Origin: JACRLW01 sp050181465
Lineage (GTDB): Bacteria; Planctomycetota; UBA1135; UBA2386
Reading direction: 5' to 3'
Assembly (NCBI GenBank): GCA_050181465.1
Contig: JBFXDD010000027.1
Coordinates: 1 to 64,000 of the forward strand
Length of the DNA stretch: 64,000 nt
The notes beneath the pieces were generated by a model. The model did no database searches, was not told the origin of the DNA, and saw only the letters and a program-made list of their open reading frames with translations. Position numbers and translations under genes: made by a program. Shown here piece by piece: positions 1 through 11,161 of this stretch (position 1 is its first letter; every line of letters starts with the position of its first letter).

Positions 1-1
1 G

Positions 2-958
2 ATCGCGAACCGCACGCCGCCCGATCCTGCGCGAGCGGACGCGGCTCCACTGGCGCTGTTGTCCGCGCCCCCCACGCGCGGCGTGTCCGGTGTGATCCAT
101 CCGACGACCGCGTTCGCACTCGGCGAACTTCCCTTCGCGCCGAGAGCACGCACCGTCCTCGCCTTCGGCGGGCTGCTGGCTCCGACGCCGTCCACCCTGG
201 ACACCGATCCGCTCACCCCCGACCTGTTCGGCGATCCGAGCCCGATCCATGCGCTGCTTCGGTTCGGCGGCGCGGTCGCCTACTGGTCAGCTCGGGATCG
301 CAAGCTCGCCTGGATCGAGCGCGGCACCGCATCCGCCGACCCGCTGACCCTCGATGCGAGTGGACGCGTCACGTTCGCGGAACCGCGGAGCCTGCTCGAC
401 GCCGAAGTGGTGATCCTCGAGACGAGCGTGACGGCAACGAGCGGTCGGCTCGTGTGGATCACGACGCAAGGCGAGTTCGACGGCCCCGCTGCGTTGCCGC
501 TCCCGCCGCCGGTGTTGCGCGACGGCGTCCACGAGTTCGCGGTCGATCTCACGCGACACGCACCGCTGCTGGTGGGCGCCACCGCCGGCATCGAGTGGAT
601 CGGCCTGCGCGTCGTGCTCGACGCGGGAGTCGTGCGTCACCTGCGCTGCTTCCCGGCACTGCCGGAACTCGCGGACGTCCCGCGCACCGACGGTCGCACG
701 ATCCCGCTCGACGGGTTGTCGCGCTCACTGCAGCTCCCCGAACAGCCTTTCGCCGGCGCGCGGGAACTCGTGCTGTGCACGCCGTCGGCGCTCTATGCGG
801 TCGGCGTCGAGCCGAACGGATATCCCAACTTCACCGCCTGGATCGTCGACGATCTGCGATCCCATCTGGGCGCGCTCCGCGGTGAGCGCGTGTTCTGGTT
901 CGCGCGCGCAAACGGACGACGCTCGGCGATGGACTCGTTCGTGTTGAGCCTGCGCTGA
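2..958 (+). CDS. Hypothetical protein, 5' end outside the window
   Basis: The frame is open from position 2 to the TGA at 956-958, so the gene very likely begins upstream. The TTG at 59 is only the first possible start inside the window. At least 318 residues are visible. I recognise no family. There is no membrane segment, and hydrophobic strands alternate with Pro/Asp/Arg-rich turns, which would suit a beta-rich fold; that is inference. It converges on the next gene, with 12 bp between the stops. Confidence 0.6.
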   Translation: MANRTPPDPARADAAPLALLSAPPTRGVSGVIHPTTAFALGELPFAPRARTVLAFGGLLAPTPSTLDTDPLTPDLFGDPSPIHALLRFGGAVAYWSARDRKLAWIERGTASADPLTLDASGRVTFAEPRSLLDAEVVILETSVTATSGRLVWITTQGEFDGPAALPLPPPVLRDGVHEFAVDLTRHAPLLVGATAGIEWIGLRVVLDAGVVRHLRCFPALPELADVPRTDGRTIPLDGLSRSLQLPEQPFAGARELVLCTPSALYAVGVEPNGYPNFTAWIVDDLRSHLGALRGERVFWFARANGRRSAMDSFVLSLR

Positions 959-970
959 GCTGCGGGCCGC

Positions 971-2242
971 TCAGCGGTCGACGACGAAGCCGACATCGAG
1001 CCAATTCACGCGGTCTCCCAGGTCGAGGCCCGGACCGAAGTCGACGAACAGTTCGACCGTTTGGCCGGCTCGGACCGCGAGCAAGCCGAGCGGCACGAGC
1101 CCGTCGCTGGCGGTCAACGCCTTCCGCTCGAAGACCACCTGCTCGTCGATCGCAACCGTCACGTCGACCTGGCCGCGCACCGTCAGATCGCGCACCGAGT
1201 CGTCGATGGCAACCAAGCCGGTGAACCCGCTGGCCCCGGACGGTGCCACCCATCGCAACCGGCTCTTCGCATGCACGCCGACGCCGCGCGCGAACACTCG
1301 GCCCGCACTGCGCAAAGTCTCTCCCAGGGCGCTCTGATCGCGGCGCCAGCGCCACAGCGGCGATTCACCGGCACCGAAGTAGCTGCGCTCATCGACGACC
1401 GGATCGGGGAGGTCGGCCAGGGGCACGAAGCGATCGTTGCGTGGCGTGACCGAGGTCAGCTCCCTGCCGTCGACCATCAGTTCGCGATCGCCTTCGAGGC
1501 GAAACGTCCACCGCCCGTCGGCGAACCGAAGGTCGTCTCCGCCTACGCGGTCCCCGGCTCGCGTGATCAGGATCGCAGCGGCCGCGGTCTCGCGCTCGAC
1601 CCCGCCGCGAATCCCGACTCCGGCGAGTTCCGTGTAAGGCAACCGCTGCGGTTCCTCCGCGGTCGCGAAGTAGAGGCCATCGGCCCCGAAGCGGTGGATC
1701 TCGCCGAACCGCAGATCGAAGCCGCGGCGGGCGACACGATAGACGCATTCGTCTTTGGGGGCCCGCTCGCCGGGCAACAGCCGTTCCAGGCCGGACGGCG
1801 TCGCGCGATCGAGGAAGACGAGGAGCGCGAGGCGATCGATTGGGATCTCGCAGCGACCCAGGGAACCGGACTCGAAGGTGAGGAACTCGCCGTCTTGGTC
1901 GCCCCCGGCGACTGCTCCGCGGAGGGCTTCGCCGCCCACCAGTCGCGCGAGCGCGCTCGCGGGCGGCAGCGGCGCCGCGTCATCGGCGTGTATGGCGATC
2001 AACTCGCGCAGCGGTAGTTCGACCCCCCGCCCGCCGGCGGCGCCGGCGTTCGCCGGTTCCAGCCTGGCCGCGGCGGCAGTCAACTCCAAGAGACGCGCGC
2101 TGCGCAGTTGCCCGTCGGTGCCCAACACCACCACCTGGGGGCCGGCACCGGCCGGAGCTGGCACGGTCTGCGCGAGGCCGGCACTCGAAAACAGGCCGGA
2201 CACCAAGCCGAGGGAGAACCTGAAGGCGAGTCGTTGGATCAT
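971..2242 (-). CDS. Secreted NPCBM/NEW2-domain protein
   Basis: A 423-residue protein. I chose the ATG at 2242 because it opens a signal peptide: a basic start, a hydrophobic core, and a likely cleavage after SSAGLAQ near residue 23. The longer open frame upstream has no such feature. The C-terminal 140 residues match the NPCBM/NEW2 pattern, a carbohydrate-binding-like beta-sandwich often found on secreted planctomycete proteins. Landmarks are [14 protein letters not shown], the GVGVHAKS motif and the closing [11 protein letters not shown]. The middle third has repeated 'LPYTELAGV'-like strands of unknown function. The likely role is sugar or surface binding outside the cytoplasm. Confidence 0.75.
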   Translation of the reverse strand: MIQRLAFRFSLGLVSGLFSSAGLAQTVPAPAGAGPQVVVLGTDGQLRSARLLELTAAAARLEPANAGAAGGRGVELPLRELIAIHADDAAPLPPASALARLVGGEALRGAVAGGDQDGEFLTFESGSLGRCEIPIDRLALLVFLDRATPSGLERLLPGERAPKDECVYRVARRGFDLRFGEIHRFGADGLYFATAEEPQRLPYTELAGVGIRGGVERETAAAAILITRAGDRVGGDDLRFADGRWTFRLEGDRELMVDGRELTSVTPRNDRFVPLADLPDPVVDERSYFGAGESPLWRWRRDQSALGETLRSAGRVFARGVGVHAKSRLRWVAPSGASGFTGLVAIDDSVRDLTVRGQVDVTVAIDEQVVFERKALTASDGLVPLGLLAVRAGQTVELFVDFGPGLDLGDRVNWLDVGFVVDR

Positions 2243-2606
2243 GCCGTTTTGACACCAAGCCCGGCGGCCCGGATGCGGCGAACCTGACAAGTTGACGGTG
2301 CGCCCGCGGGGCTGAGGACTCGGCTGTCGAGCGTCGCATACTCTAGCTCGACGGTCTGCGCCGGAAAGGGGCGCAGAAATCAGCCCCGCGGTGCCCCGCT
2401 CATCGGCTGCACCGCGCGCGGAACCCGGTTCGGGCACGACACCTACGCGCGCGGCACCGTCTTTGCTAGGCGGCGCGCCGCGCGGTCTCCGCGCACGATT
2501 TTCCGAGCAGGGCGCGCGGCGAACCGATCGAACGGTCGCTGGGGCTCTCTCCCGCTTCATGACCCCCCGAGGTTCCGCAACCGGAACCGACTCAAGACAA
2601 GATCCG
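2243..2606. other. 364-bp intergenic region between divergent NPCBM and groEL genes
   Basis: This spacer should hold promoters for two divergent genes. A TTGACG hexamer at about 2292 is a possible -35 box on the + strand, but I see no good -10 at the right distance. No CIRCE-type inverted repeat (TTAGCACTC/GAGTGCTAA) is visible upstream of the chaperone genes, so an HrcA-type control site is not supported. The open reading frame running into groEL from 2391 has no other support. Confidence 0.4.
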
Positions 2607-3610
2607 ATGGCCAAGCAACTTGCTTTCGACAGCGAGGCGCGGGAATCCGTCCTCCGCGGCGTCCAGAAACTCGCGAAGGCGGTCATTTCGACCCTCGGCC
2701 CCCGTGGCCGCAACGCCGTTCTCGACAAAGGTTGGGGCGGCCCGACCATCACCAAGGACGGCGTGAGCGTCGCCGAAGAGATCGAGCTCGAGAACGCCTA
2801 CGAGAACCTCGGGGCGAAGCTCGTCAAGGAAGCCGCCAGCAAGACCAGCGACGTCGCCGGTGACGGCACGACGACCGCGACCTTGCTCGCCGCGTCGATC
2901 CTCGAAGAGGGCATGAAGTACCTCACCTCCGGCGCGAATCACGCGGAGCTGATCAAGGGGATCAAGAAGGCCGCCGATGCGGTGGTCGAGAAGCTGCACG
3001 GCATGGCGAAGAAGGTGCCGGGCAAGGACACGAAGGCGATCCAGCAGGTCGCGTCGATCGCCGGCAACAACGATGTCGAGATCGGCAAGACGATCGCGGA
3101 CGCCATGGCGCGCGTCGGCGAAGACGGCGTGATCACGGTCGAGGAAGGCAAGAGCACCACGACCGAAGTGAAGGTCGTCGAAGGCATGCAGTTCGACCGC
3201 GGCTACCTCTCGCCGCACTTCGTGACCGATGCCGAGAACATGGCGGTCGAGTTCCGTGACTGCTACGTGCTGGTGCACGAGGACAAGCTGTCGTCGGTGC
3301 AGAAGCTCCTGCCGCTGCTCGAGCAACTGAAGACCGCGAACAAGCCGCTGCTCGTCATCGCCGAGGACGTCGAAGGCGAGGCCCTCGCGACCTTGGTGGT
3401 CAACAAGCTGCGCGGCATCCTCAAGATCTGTGCGGTCAAGGCGCCCGGCTACGGCGATCGCCGCAAGGCGATGATGCAGGACATCGCGATCCTGACCGGC
3501 GGCACGGCGATCTTCAAAGACCTCGGCATCGAGCTCGAGAAGATCAAGCTCAAGGAGCTGGGCGTCGCCAAGAAGGTCATCATCGACAACGACACCTGCA
3601 CGATCGTCGA
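2607..3610 (+). CDS. groL1: Chaperonin GroEL, first copy, 3' part lost in assembly gap
   Basis: A 60-kDa chaperonin subunit: the ATP-driven double ring that folds proteins together with GroES. The ATG at 2607 gives the standard GroEL start ([20 protein letters not shown]). About 334 residues are visible, covering the equatorial and apical domains: the ATP-site GDGTTTAT motif near residue 86, and the apical segment with [18 protein letters not shown] and [11 protein letters not shown]. The coding sequence then runs into the N block. The second half is missing, including the ATP-hydrolysis Asp equivalent to E. coli D398. The neighbouring paralogue needs about 200 more residues, so the true gap is probably near 600 bp, not 100. 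It is followed by groES and a second groEL. Confidence 0.95.
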
Positions 3611-3710
3611 NNNNNNNNNNNNNNNNNNNNNNNNNNNNNNNNNNNNNNNNNNNNNNNNNNNNNNNNNNNNNNNNNNNNNNNNNNNNNNNNNNNNNNNNNN
3701 NNNNNNNNNN
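3611..3710. other. Assembly gap (100 N)
   Basis: A run of exactly 100 N, the usual placeholder for a gap of unknown size. It cuts groEL1. About 200 codons of groEL1 plus a short spacer to groES must be missing here. Two near-identical groEL copies 0.4-3 kb apart would explain why the assembler broke at this point. Confidence 0.97.
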
Positions 3711-3712
3711 CC

Positions 3713-4006
3713 ATGACCAACATTCGCCCCCTCGACGACCGCATCGTCGTGAAGGTCCTCGACGCCGAGGAAGTCAGCGCCGGCGGCATCCTGCTGCCCG
3801 ACAGCGCCAAGGAGAAGCCGCAACGCGGCAAGGTCGCAGCGATCGGCAACGGCCGTCTGCTCGACGACGGCAAGCGCGCCACCCTCGAAGTCAAGAAGGG
3901 TGACGTCGTCATCTACGGCAAGTACTCCGGCTCCGACGTCAAGATCGACGGCCAGGAATTCAAGATCCTCCGTGAGAGCGAGATCCTCGCCAAGATGGAG
4001 GCCTGA
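3713..4006 (+). CDS. groS: Co-chaperonin GroES
   Basis: A 97-residue, full-length GroES, the heptameric lid of the GroEL chamber. It has the family start ([22 protein letters not shown]), the mobile-loop stretch with [14 protein letters not shown], and the closing [11 protein letters not shown]...[11 protein letters not shown]. The ATG lies 2 bp after the gap, so its ribosome binding site is not seen. It ends 3 bp before groEL2, so the two are surely co-transcribed. The groEL-groES-groEL order suggests a duplicated chaperonin gene. Confidence 0.97.
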   Translation: MTNIRPLDDRIVVKVLDAEEVSAGGILLPDSAKEKPQRGKVAAIGNGRLLDDGKRATLEVKKGDVVIYGKYSGSDVKIDGQEFKILRESEILAKMEA

Positions 4007-4009
4007 ACC

Positions 4010-5617
<1,608 letters not shown>

Positions 5618-5711
5618 GCGAACTCGTCTCGCGCGCGGGGCAGTGCACCCGCGCGCGAGGCGACGACGAGCGGAACCCAGCAGCAGGCCAGGCGGCAGCG
5701 GATCGACGACG

Positions 5712-6854
5712 ATGAGTGGCAAGCGCGACTACTACGAGGTGCTGGGCGTCGCCCGCGATGCGAGTGCGGACGACATCAAGCGCGCCTATCGCAAGATCGC
5801 GCTCGAGAACCATCCTGATCGCAATCCCGGCGATGCCGCCGCGGAAGCACGTTTCAAGGAAGCTGCCGAGGCTTACGCGGCGCTCTCCGACGGCGACAAA
5901 CGCGCGCGCTACGACCGCTTCGGTCATGCCGGCGTCGACGGTGTCGGTGGTCGCGGCGGCGGCTTCAGCAACGTCGAGGACATCTTCTCCGCATTCGGCG
6001 ATCTCTTCGGCGGGGGCGGCGGCGGCGGGTTCTTCGAGCAGTTCTTCGGCGGCGGTCGCCGTGGCGGCAGACGTCGCGGCGCGAGCCTCCGCGCCGACAT
6101 CGAGCTGACGCTCGAGGACGTCGCGAGCGGGACCAAGCGGACGATCGAGGTCAATCGCCCCGACACCTGCGAGACCTGCAAGGGCAGCGGCGCCAAGCCC
6201 GGCACTTCGCCGACGGCCTGCGCCACCTGCAAGGGCTCGGGCCAGATCACCCACAACCAGGGCTTCATCGCTTTCCGTCAGGTTTGCCCGCGCTGCGACG
6301 GGGCCGGCACTTGGATCGAACATCGATGCGACCCGTGCCGTGGCCAGGGCGTGATCGCACGGCGGGTGCCCATCTCGCTGACGATTCCGGCCGGCATCGA
6401 AGAAGGCCATGTGGAGCGCATCGCCGGCCAAGGCGAACCTGGCGAGCGCGGCGCACCGCCGGGCGACTTGGTCGTGGTCGTGCACGTGAAGCCGCACGAA
6501 TACTTCCGCCGCGACGGCGACGACCTGCACGCCGTCTCTCGCATTCGCTTCAGCCAGGCGGCACTCGGCGACAAGGTCGAGATCCCGACCATCAGCGGCG
6601 AGACCGTCGTGCTCGAGATTCCCGAGGGCACCCAACCCGGCGAACGGCTGCGCGTGCGCAATCACGGCCTGCCGCGCCTGGATGGTTACGGACGCGGCCA
6701 CCTCTACGTCGAGGTGCAGGTCGACGTCCCCAAGAAACTGAGCGCGGAGCAACGCGAGTTGCTCGAGCGTTTCGATGAGGTCGACGGCCGCAAGAAAAGC
6801 GGCACGACCAAGAAGAAGGGCATCTTCGAGAAGGTCCGTGACATCTTTCACTGA
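5712..6854 (+). CDS. dnaJ: Chaperone DnaJ (Hsp40)
   Basis: A 380-residue type I J-protein that delivers substrates to DnaK and stimulates its ATPase. The ATG at 5712 opens the J domain ([20 protein letters not shown]) with the HPD triad. A Gly/Phe-rich linker follows, with a run of seven Gly. Then come four CxxCxGxG-type zinc motifs ([32 protein letters not shown]) and the C-terminal substrate-binding beta domains. The order dnaJ-grpE is conserved in many stress operons. No dnaK is in the window. Confidence 0.96.
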   Translation: MSGKRDYYEVLGVARDASADDIKRAYRKIALENHPDRNPGDAAAEARFKEAAEAYAALSDGDKRARYDRFGHAGVDGVGGRGGGFSNVEDIFSAFGDLFGGGGGGGFFEQFFGGGRRGGRRRGASLRADIELTLEDVASGTKRTIEVNRPDTCETCKGSGAKPGTSPTACATCKGSGQITHNQGFIAFRQVCPRCDGAGTWIEHRCDPCRGQGVIARRVPISLTIPAGIEEGHVERIAGQGEPGERGAPPGDLVVVVHVKPHEYFRRDGDDLHAVSRIRFSQAALGDKVEIPTISGETVVLEIPEGTQPGERLRVRNHGLPRLDGYGRGHLYVEVQVDVPKKLSAEQRELLERFDEVDGRKKSGTTKKKGIFEKVRDIFH

Positions 6855-6910
6855 CCGCAGGAGGCAATGCCGATCGCGAACGATGATCCGAACGACGAGT
6901 CGAGTGTGAC

Positions 6911-7468
6911 ATGACCGAGAACAAGAACGGCAACGACGAGATGCACGAACCCGGCACGGGCGGTGACGGCATCGACGCCGAGATCAACGAAGCGAGCAGC
7001 CGCGCGGAGGTGCAACTCCAGCGAGCCATGGCCGATCTGGCCAACCTTCGCCGTCGCATGCACAAGGAAGTCGATGAGGCACGCCGTCGAGCGATCGAGG
7101 GTCTCGCCGCCGAGCTCTTGCCCGTGATCGACAACTTCCACCTCGCACTGGGCGCGAAGAGCCAGGCCGACGCATCCCAAGGTCACATCGATCCAGCGGC
7201 GATCGTGGACGGATTGCGCATGGTGAAGAGCATGCTCGAAGGCGTGCTCGAGCGGCACGGTCTCAGCGAGATCCAGAGCGAGGGCGCTGCCTTCGACCCG
7301 AACGTGCACGAGGCGGTCGGGGTCGACAACAGCGGCACCGCGGAGCCGGGCCGGGTCGTGACGGTCATGGCGCGCGGCTATCGACTCGGCGACCGCGTGC
7401 TGCGGCCGAGCCGCGTCGTGGTGAGCGGTGGAGTCGAGAGCGGTCGCGAGCCGAAGTCGGAGAGCTGA
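6911..7468 (+). CDS. grpE: Nucleotide exchange factor GrpE
   Basis: A 185-residue GrpE, which releases ADP from DnaK. After an acidic, disordered start there is a long helix (AEVQLQRAMADLANLRRR) and the conserved four-helix and beta-wing part with LPVIDNFHLAL, MVKSMLEGVLERHGL and FDPNVHEAVG. It starts 56 bp after dnaJ and ends 4 bp before the zinc-ribbon gene, so the cluster is probably one transcript. Confidence 0.94.
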   Translation: MTENKNGNDEMHEPGTGGDGIDAEINEASSRAEVQLQRAMADLANLRRRMHKEVDEARRRAIEGLAAELLPVIDNFHLALGAKSQADASQGHIDPAAIVDGLRMVKSMLEGVLERHGLSEIQSEGAAFDPNVHEAVGVDNSGTAEPGRVVTVMARGYRLGDRVLRPSRVVVSGGVESGREPKSES

Positions 7469-7472
7469 CCCG

Positions 7473-7805
7473 ATGCCCACCTATCGCTACGAGTGTGATG
7501 CCTGCGGCCACGGCTTCGAGCTGTTCCAGTCGATGACCGACAAGGTCAAACGAAAGTGCCCCGAGTGCGGCAAGTCCCGCCTCGTGCGGCTGATCGGGGC
7601 TGGAGCCGGCGTCATCTTCAAGGGCTCGGGCTTCTACCAGACCGACTACAAGTCGTCGGGTCGACCCGCTGGTGAGGGCGGCGACGGCGTGGCGTCGGGC
7701 TCCGACAGCAAGGCCTCGTCCGGCGGCTCCGAGACGAAGTCGTCCGACGCCAAGCCGGCGAGCGGTGCGGCGAAGCAGCAGAGCGGCAAGCCCAAGAGCG
7801 AATAG
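7473..7805 (+). CDS. FmdB-family zinc ribbon protein
   Basis: A 110-residue protein. The ATG at 7473 gives the FmdB/CxxC_CxxC_SSSS regulatory-type zinc ribbon: MPTYRYECDACGHGFE, then KCPECGKSRLVRLIGAG and FKGSGFYQTDYKS. Two CxxC pairs can hold one zinc. The last 50 residues are a low-complexity Ser/Lys/Gly/Ala tail. The function of the family is unclear. The 4-bp spacing from grpE places it in the chaperone operon. Confidence 0.88.
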   Translation: MPTYRYECDACGHGFELFQSMTDKVKRKCPECGKSRLVRLIGAGAGVIFKGSGFYQTDYKSSGRPAGEGGDGVASGSDSKASSGGSETKSSDAKPASGAAKQQSGKPKSE

Positions 7806-7883
7806 CGCCACGAGTTCGGCTCCCGGTCCACTCGATGAACCCGAGATGCCGATGAGAGCGGGCGGGGCGCGCCGCCCCGGTTT

Positions 7884-8609
7884 ATGGTGTCCTCGATGCT
7901 GAGATCCCCCCGCGCGCCCGCTCTGCTGGCGCTGCTGAGCTGCTGGACAGTCGGCCTGACGGCCTGCACGGGCTGGTTGTTCTCGCCCACCCCGCGACCC
8001 GATCGCTCGCGGCCGGTGGTGATGATCGAAACGCGCGAGGGTGTCGAGTTCGGCGCCGCGACGTCGGTCGGCGTCCTCTTCCTCGGCCGCACGGCAAAGG
8101 AAGGCCCGTGCCGCGTGCACCACTTCCTGGGTGAGCAGCTCGTCGTCGATGACGGCCGGATCGATCCCTTCGGCGGCGTCTACCAGCGCGCGACGATCGA
8201 TCGCAAACACCAGGGCGCGCCCTTGTGGACCAAGCCGCTCGAGCCAGGTGAGTTCCTCGTCGCGCAGCGCATCGCCGGGATGACGGCAGAGCAGGTCGAA
8301 GTACGCGTCGCCAACGATCCGGCGGTCGAGGGCGACGCCCTCGTGGCGCCCGGAATTCCGCTCCCCCTCGGCAGTCCGTTGTTCAAGGAAGCGGACGGTC
8401 GACTCCACTTCGTGGGTCTGATCTCCGCGGTCGCGGAGTTGGAAGAACAAGGTGCCGGCCGCCGCGCCTTCCTCCTCTTCGCCGGGATCGATCGCCTCGC
8501 CGAAGCCCTTGCCGTGCCGGAGCGGATCTCCGAACCGCAGCGGGTTCGCATCCTCCAGGACAACCGCTGGGTGGTCGAACCGCCGCCGCGCGAAGTCGGT
8601 CGACGCTGA
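7884..8609 (+). CDS. Putative lipoprotein, unknown function
   Basis: A 241-residue protein with a lipoprotein signal: Arg, a hydrophobic stretch, then the lipobox LTAC near residue 28. The Cys would be lipidated and the rest exported. ATG codons at 7884 and 7896 both fit. The mature part has an 'IETREGVEFG' strand and 'LVAPGIPLPLGSPLFKEADG', but I recognise no family. Confidence 0.7.
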   Translation: MVSSMLRSPRAPALLALLSCWTVGLTACTGWLFSPTPRPDRSRPVVMIETREGVEFGAATSVGVLFLGRTAKEGPCRVHHFLGEQLVVDDGRIDPFGGVYQRATIDRKHQGAPLWTKPLEPGEFLVAQRIAGMTAEQVEVRVANDPAVEGDALVAPGIPLPLGSPLFKEADGRLHFVGLISAVAELEEQGAGRRAFLLFAGIDRLAEALAVPERISEPQRVRILQDNRWVVEPPPREVGRR

Positions 8610-8660
8610 ACCCATCGCCGGACACCGGCGTTGCACTCGCCGATAAGCGATGATGCCGGC

Positions 8661-10355
8661 ATGAATGGAGATCGGAGTTCGTGGCTTGTGCTGCTCGCCG
8701 CACTGGCGCTGACGGAAGTAGTCTCCTCACAAGCGCCTTCCTGGGTGGCAGGCACGGTTCATGACCACTCGGGTAGTCCGGTCGTGGGTGCCGAGGTCTT
8801 GGTGATCAGTCATGAGCCGAAGGGATTGCCCGGCATCGTGCTCGCAAACCTGCCAAGACGCACCCGTACGTTGGCCACGGTGCGAACGAACGAGGGCGGT
8901 CGCTTCGTCATCCGCTACGAGCCGAGCGATGAGCTCTCGCTGGTCGCCGTCGATCCGAGCGGCGCGCGCTCGCAACCGATTGGGCCGATCGCTCCGGGCT
9001 CCTCACACGCTCTGACTTTGCGCAGATTGGTGTCGATCGAAGCTCGCATCGAAGCCGAGGCCGACGGGCTCCCGATCTCGGCGCAGGGAATGGCCGTTGT
9101 CGCCAGTGTTCCCGTTCGGTCAGCAGTCGACTCGATCGACTATGGAGCGGACGATCTGGGTGATATCGAGACGGCGACGGCGGATGCGGCTGGTCGAGTC
9201 GTGCTCCACACCCTCGAGGGTGTTGCGTGCCGATTGCGACTCGTCAACGCGGGGGTCGAGATGCGATTCGTAGCACCACCGCGTGAGGAGGTCGTGATGA
9301 AGGCGAGGCTCCATCGGCGCGCACTGCGGGTGACGGATCCGCTGCGCGCACCGGTTCCCGGAGCCCTTGTCAGTCGAGGTGGATTCGCAACGGCGCAGCA
9401 GGTCGAGACGGACGCCAATGGTGTCGCCAACTTCCTCGCGACTTCCCCCACCTTCGTGGCGGTGACCGCACCGGGGTATCGATGGACCAGTGTCACGCTC
9501 AATCGCCCCACCGTCCGGGTGGAACTGGAATTCGCGCAGCCCATACGAATGCAGCTTCGCGAGGGCAACCAGCCGCTCGCCGCGCGGCGACTGATGGTCT
9601 TCGGCTACGCCAGTGGTTCCGCGCCACCAATGCCGTGTGTGCGCGAGTTGTCCACCGGCGCGGATGGCTCGGTGGAACTCTTCGGCCGCAGCCGCTCGCA
9701 CGGGATGATCGTCTGGATGGAAGACGGTGATGGATACCGTCGCGTGTACGACATCTCGAAGAGCATCGAGAGAGTCGATCTCGGCTCCATCGATGTCACA
9801 CCGATCGAATACGTAGGCCGCATTCTGGCCGCCGATGGCGCGGGCGCTTCGCACGCGCCGATCTTTCCGATTTCGACGACCGACCCGTTCGGTCACGAAC
9901 ATGGCCTTGGTCGTTTGCCGCTCGTCTTCTCCGACCACGCCGGCCGCTTCCGGCTGACGGCGTCCGCCAATATTCCGGTCGAGATCGCGGTGCAAACCGC
10001 GCAGCACACGACCCTGTTCGCGGTCCTGCCGCGAAGGCCCACGAAGGCCATCGAACTGCGGCTCCAAACCGGCCAGGACATAGAGGGCGTGATCCTGGAC
10101 CCGGCTGGCGCTCCGATCGCCGGGCAAACGGTGACGCTGATGGCCTCGCCGAAGCAGTCGCCGGCGCAACGATTTGGGCTACCGCGACGATGGATGCGGA
10201 CCGATGTTCGAGGACGCTTCGTCTTTCCTCCGATCGTCGAGAACACGCCGCACTTCGTTTCGACCTCCGTCGGGGGGCACAGTCCCATTCATGAAAACGT
10301 GATCGCAAGGCCCGGTCAGAAGGGGATCGTCATCACGATCCCGCGCTCGGACTGA
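8661..10355 (+). CDS. Secreted protein with carboxypeptidase-regulatory-like domains
   Basis: A 564-residue protein starting at the ATG at 8661, chosen because it opens a signal peptide (WLVLLAALALTEVVSSQA). The mature part shows several beta-sandwich repeats of the carboxypeptidase-regulatory / CNA-B type: VAGTVHDHSGSPVVGAEVLV near residue 30, RVTDPLRAPVPGALVSRGG, and IEGVILDPAGAPIAGQTVTL near 470. Such proteins are common on planctomycete surfaces and are usually structural. No catalytic site is visible. Confidence 0.75.
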   Translation: MNGDRSSWLVLLAALALTEVVSSQAPSWVAGTVHDHSGSPVVGAEVLVISHEPKGLPGIVLANLPRRTRTLATVRTNEGGRFVIRYEPSDELSLVAVDPSGARSQPIGPIAPGSSHALTLRRLVSIEARIEAEADGLPISAQGMAVVASVPVRSAVDSIDYGADDLGDIETATADAAGRVVLHTLEGVACRLRLVNAGVEMRFVAPPREEVVMKARLHRRALRVTDPLRAPVPGALVSRGGFATAQQVETDANGVANFLATSPTFVAVTAPGYRWTSVTLNRPTVRVELEFAQPIRMQLREGNQPLAARRLMVFGYASGSAPPMPCVRELSTGADGSVELFGRSRSHGMIVWMEDGDGYRRVYDISKSIERVDLGSIDVTPIEYVGRILAADGAGASHAPIFPISTTDPFGHEHGLGRLPLVFSDHAGRFRLTASANIPVEIAVQTAQHTTLFAVLPRRPTKAIELRLQTGQDIEGVILDPAGAPIAGQTVTLMASPKQSPAQRFGLPRRWMRTDVRGRFVFPPIVENTPHFVSTSVGGHSPIHENVIARPGQKGIVITIPRSD

Positions 10356-10401
10356 GCCCTCGAGCGTACCACGACCAAGTCGATCACTCCGCTCGGCCAC
10401 G

Positions 10402-11040
10402 ATGCTCACCAACTCGAGACCAACGTCTCTCCTCATCCATGCGGCGAACTTCGCGGCAGACCGCCATGCCACGCAGCGGCGCAGAGGCACGGACACTCCA
10501 TACGTGAATCACCCACTCGCCGTCGCGCGACGCCTCATCGACCAGGGCGGCATCGACGACACCGTGACCCTTGCCGCGGCGATTCTTCACGACACGGTGG
10601 AGGACACGAAGACCAGCCACGAGGAGCTTCGCGCGCGATTCGGCGACGAGGTTGCCGCAGTCGTCGCCGAAGTGACGGACGATCGTCGTCTGCCGAAGGC
10701 GGAGCGCAAGCGCGCGCAGGTACGAAAGGCGGGTACACTGTCCGCAAGCGCGCGTGCGGTGAAGCTCGCCGACAAGCTCGACAACCTCAGCGACCTGCTG
10801 CAACTCGCGCCGCCGACCTGGTCGCCGGCTCGCGTGCGCGGCTACTTCGCATGGGCGGCGACCGTCGTCGACCGCATGCGCGGAACGAACCACGGCCTCG
10901 AAGCGGCACTCGACGCCGTCTTCGCTTCGGACCTGACTACCGCGGACGGCCGATGTTCTCGCGCGGTGCCGACAGGCGCAGCGGAGCGAGAGCACGTGCT
11001 CCAGGCTTACCTCGCCGCGATCGAAGCCGAGCGGGAGTGA
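10402..11040 (+). CDS. HD-domain (p)ppGpp hydrolase-like protein (SpoT/MESH1 type)
   Basis: A 212-residue single-domain protein matching the hydrolase half of RelA/SpoT. Visible motifs are YVNHPLAVARRL, the HD motif ILHDTVEDTKTS, the FGDEVAAVVAEVTDD segment and KLADKLDNLSDLL. These ligate Mn2+ and bind the pyrophosphate. The synthetase, TGS and ACT domains are absent, as in small alarmone hydrolases (MESH1-like). It would remove the 3'-diphosphate of ppGpp, or act on a related nucleotide. It stands alone. Confidence 0.88.
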   Translation: MLTNSRPTSLLIHAANFAADRHATQRRRGTDTPYVNHPLAVARRLIDQGGIDDTVTLAAAILHDTVEDTKTSHEELRARFGDEVAAVVAEVTDDRRLPKAERKRAQVRKAGTLSASARAVKLADKLDNLSDLLQLAPPTWSPARVRGYFAWAATVVDRMRGTNHGLEAALDAVFASDLTTADGRCSRAVPTGAAEREHVLQAYLAAIEAERE

Positions 11041-11161
11041 AAGCCCTCGACAGCCGGGGGGAACGCAAGCCTCGACTCGCTGTGATGGGACGACTGGCGC
11101 CGGGCAGGTTCGCCATGCTGCGCCCTCGCTGAAACATCGCCCCACCGCTACCCTCCCCGCC

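Noticed and set aside
2391..2606. Extended start of groEL1 at 2391
   Set aside because: The GroEL family starts at MAKQLAF (2607). The upstream residues are Arg/Pro-rich and unlike any chaperonin.
2243..2606. CIRCE/HrcA operator upstream of the chaperonin genes
   Set aside because: No TTAGCACTC/GAGTGCTAA inverted repeat is present.
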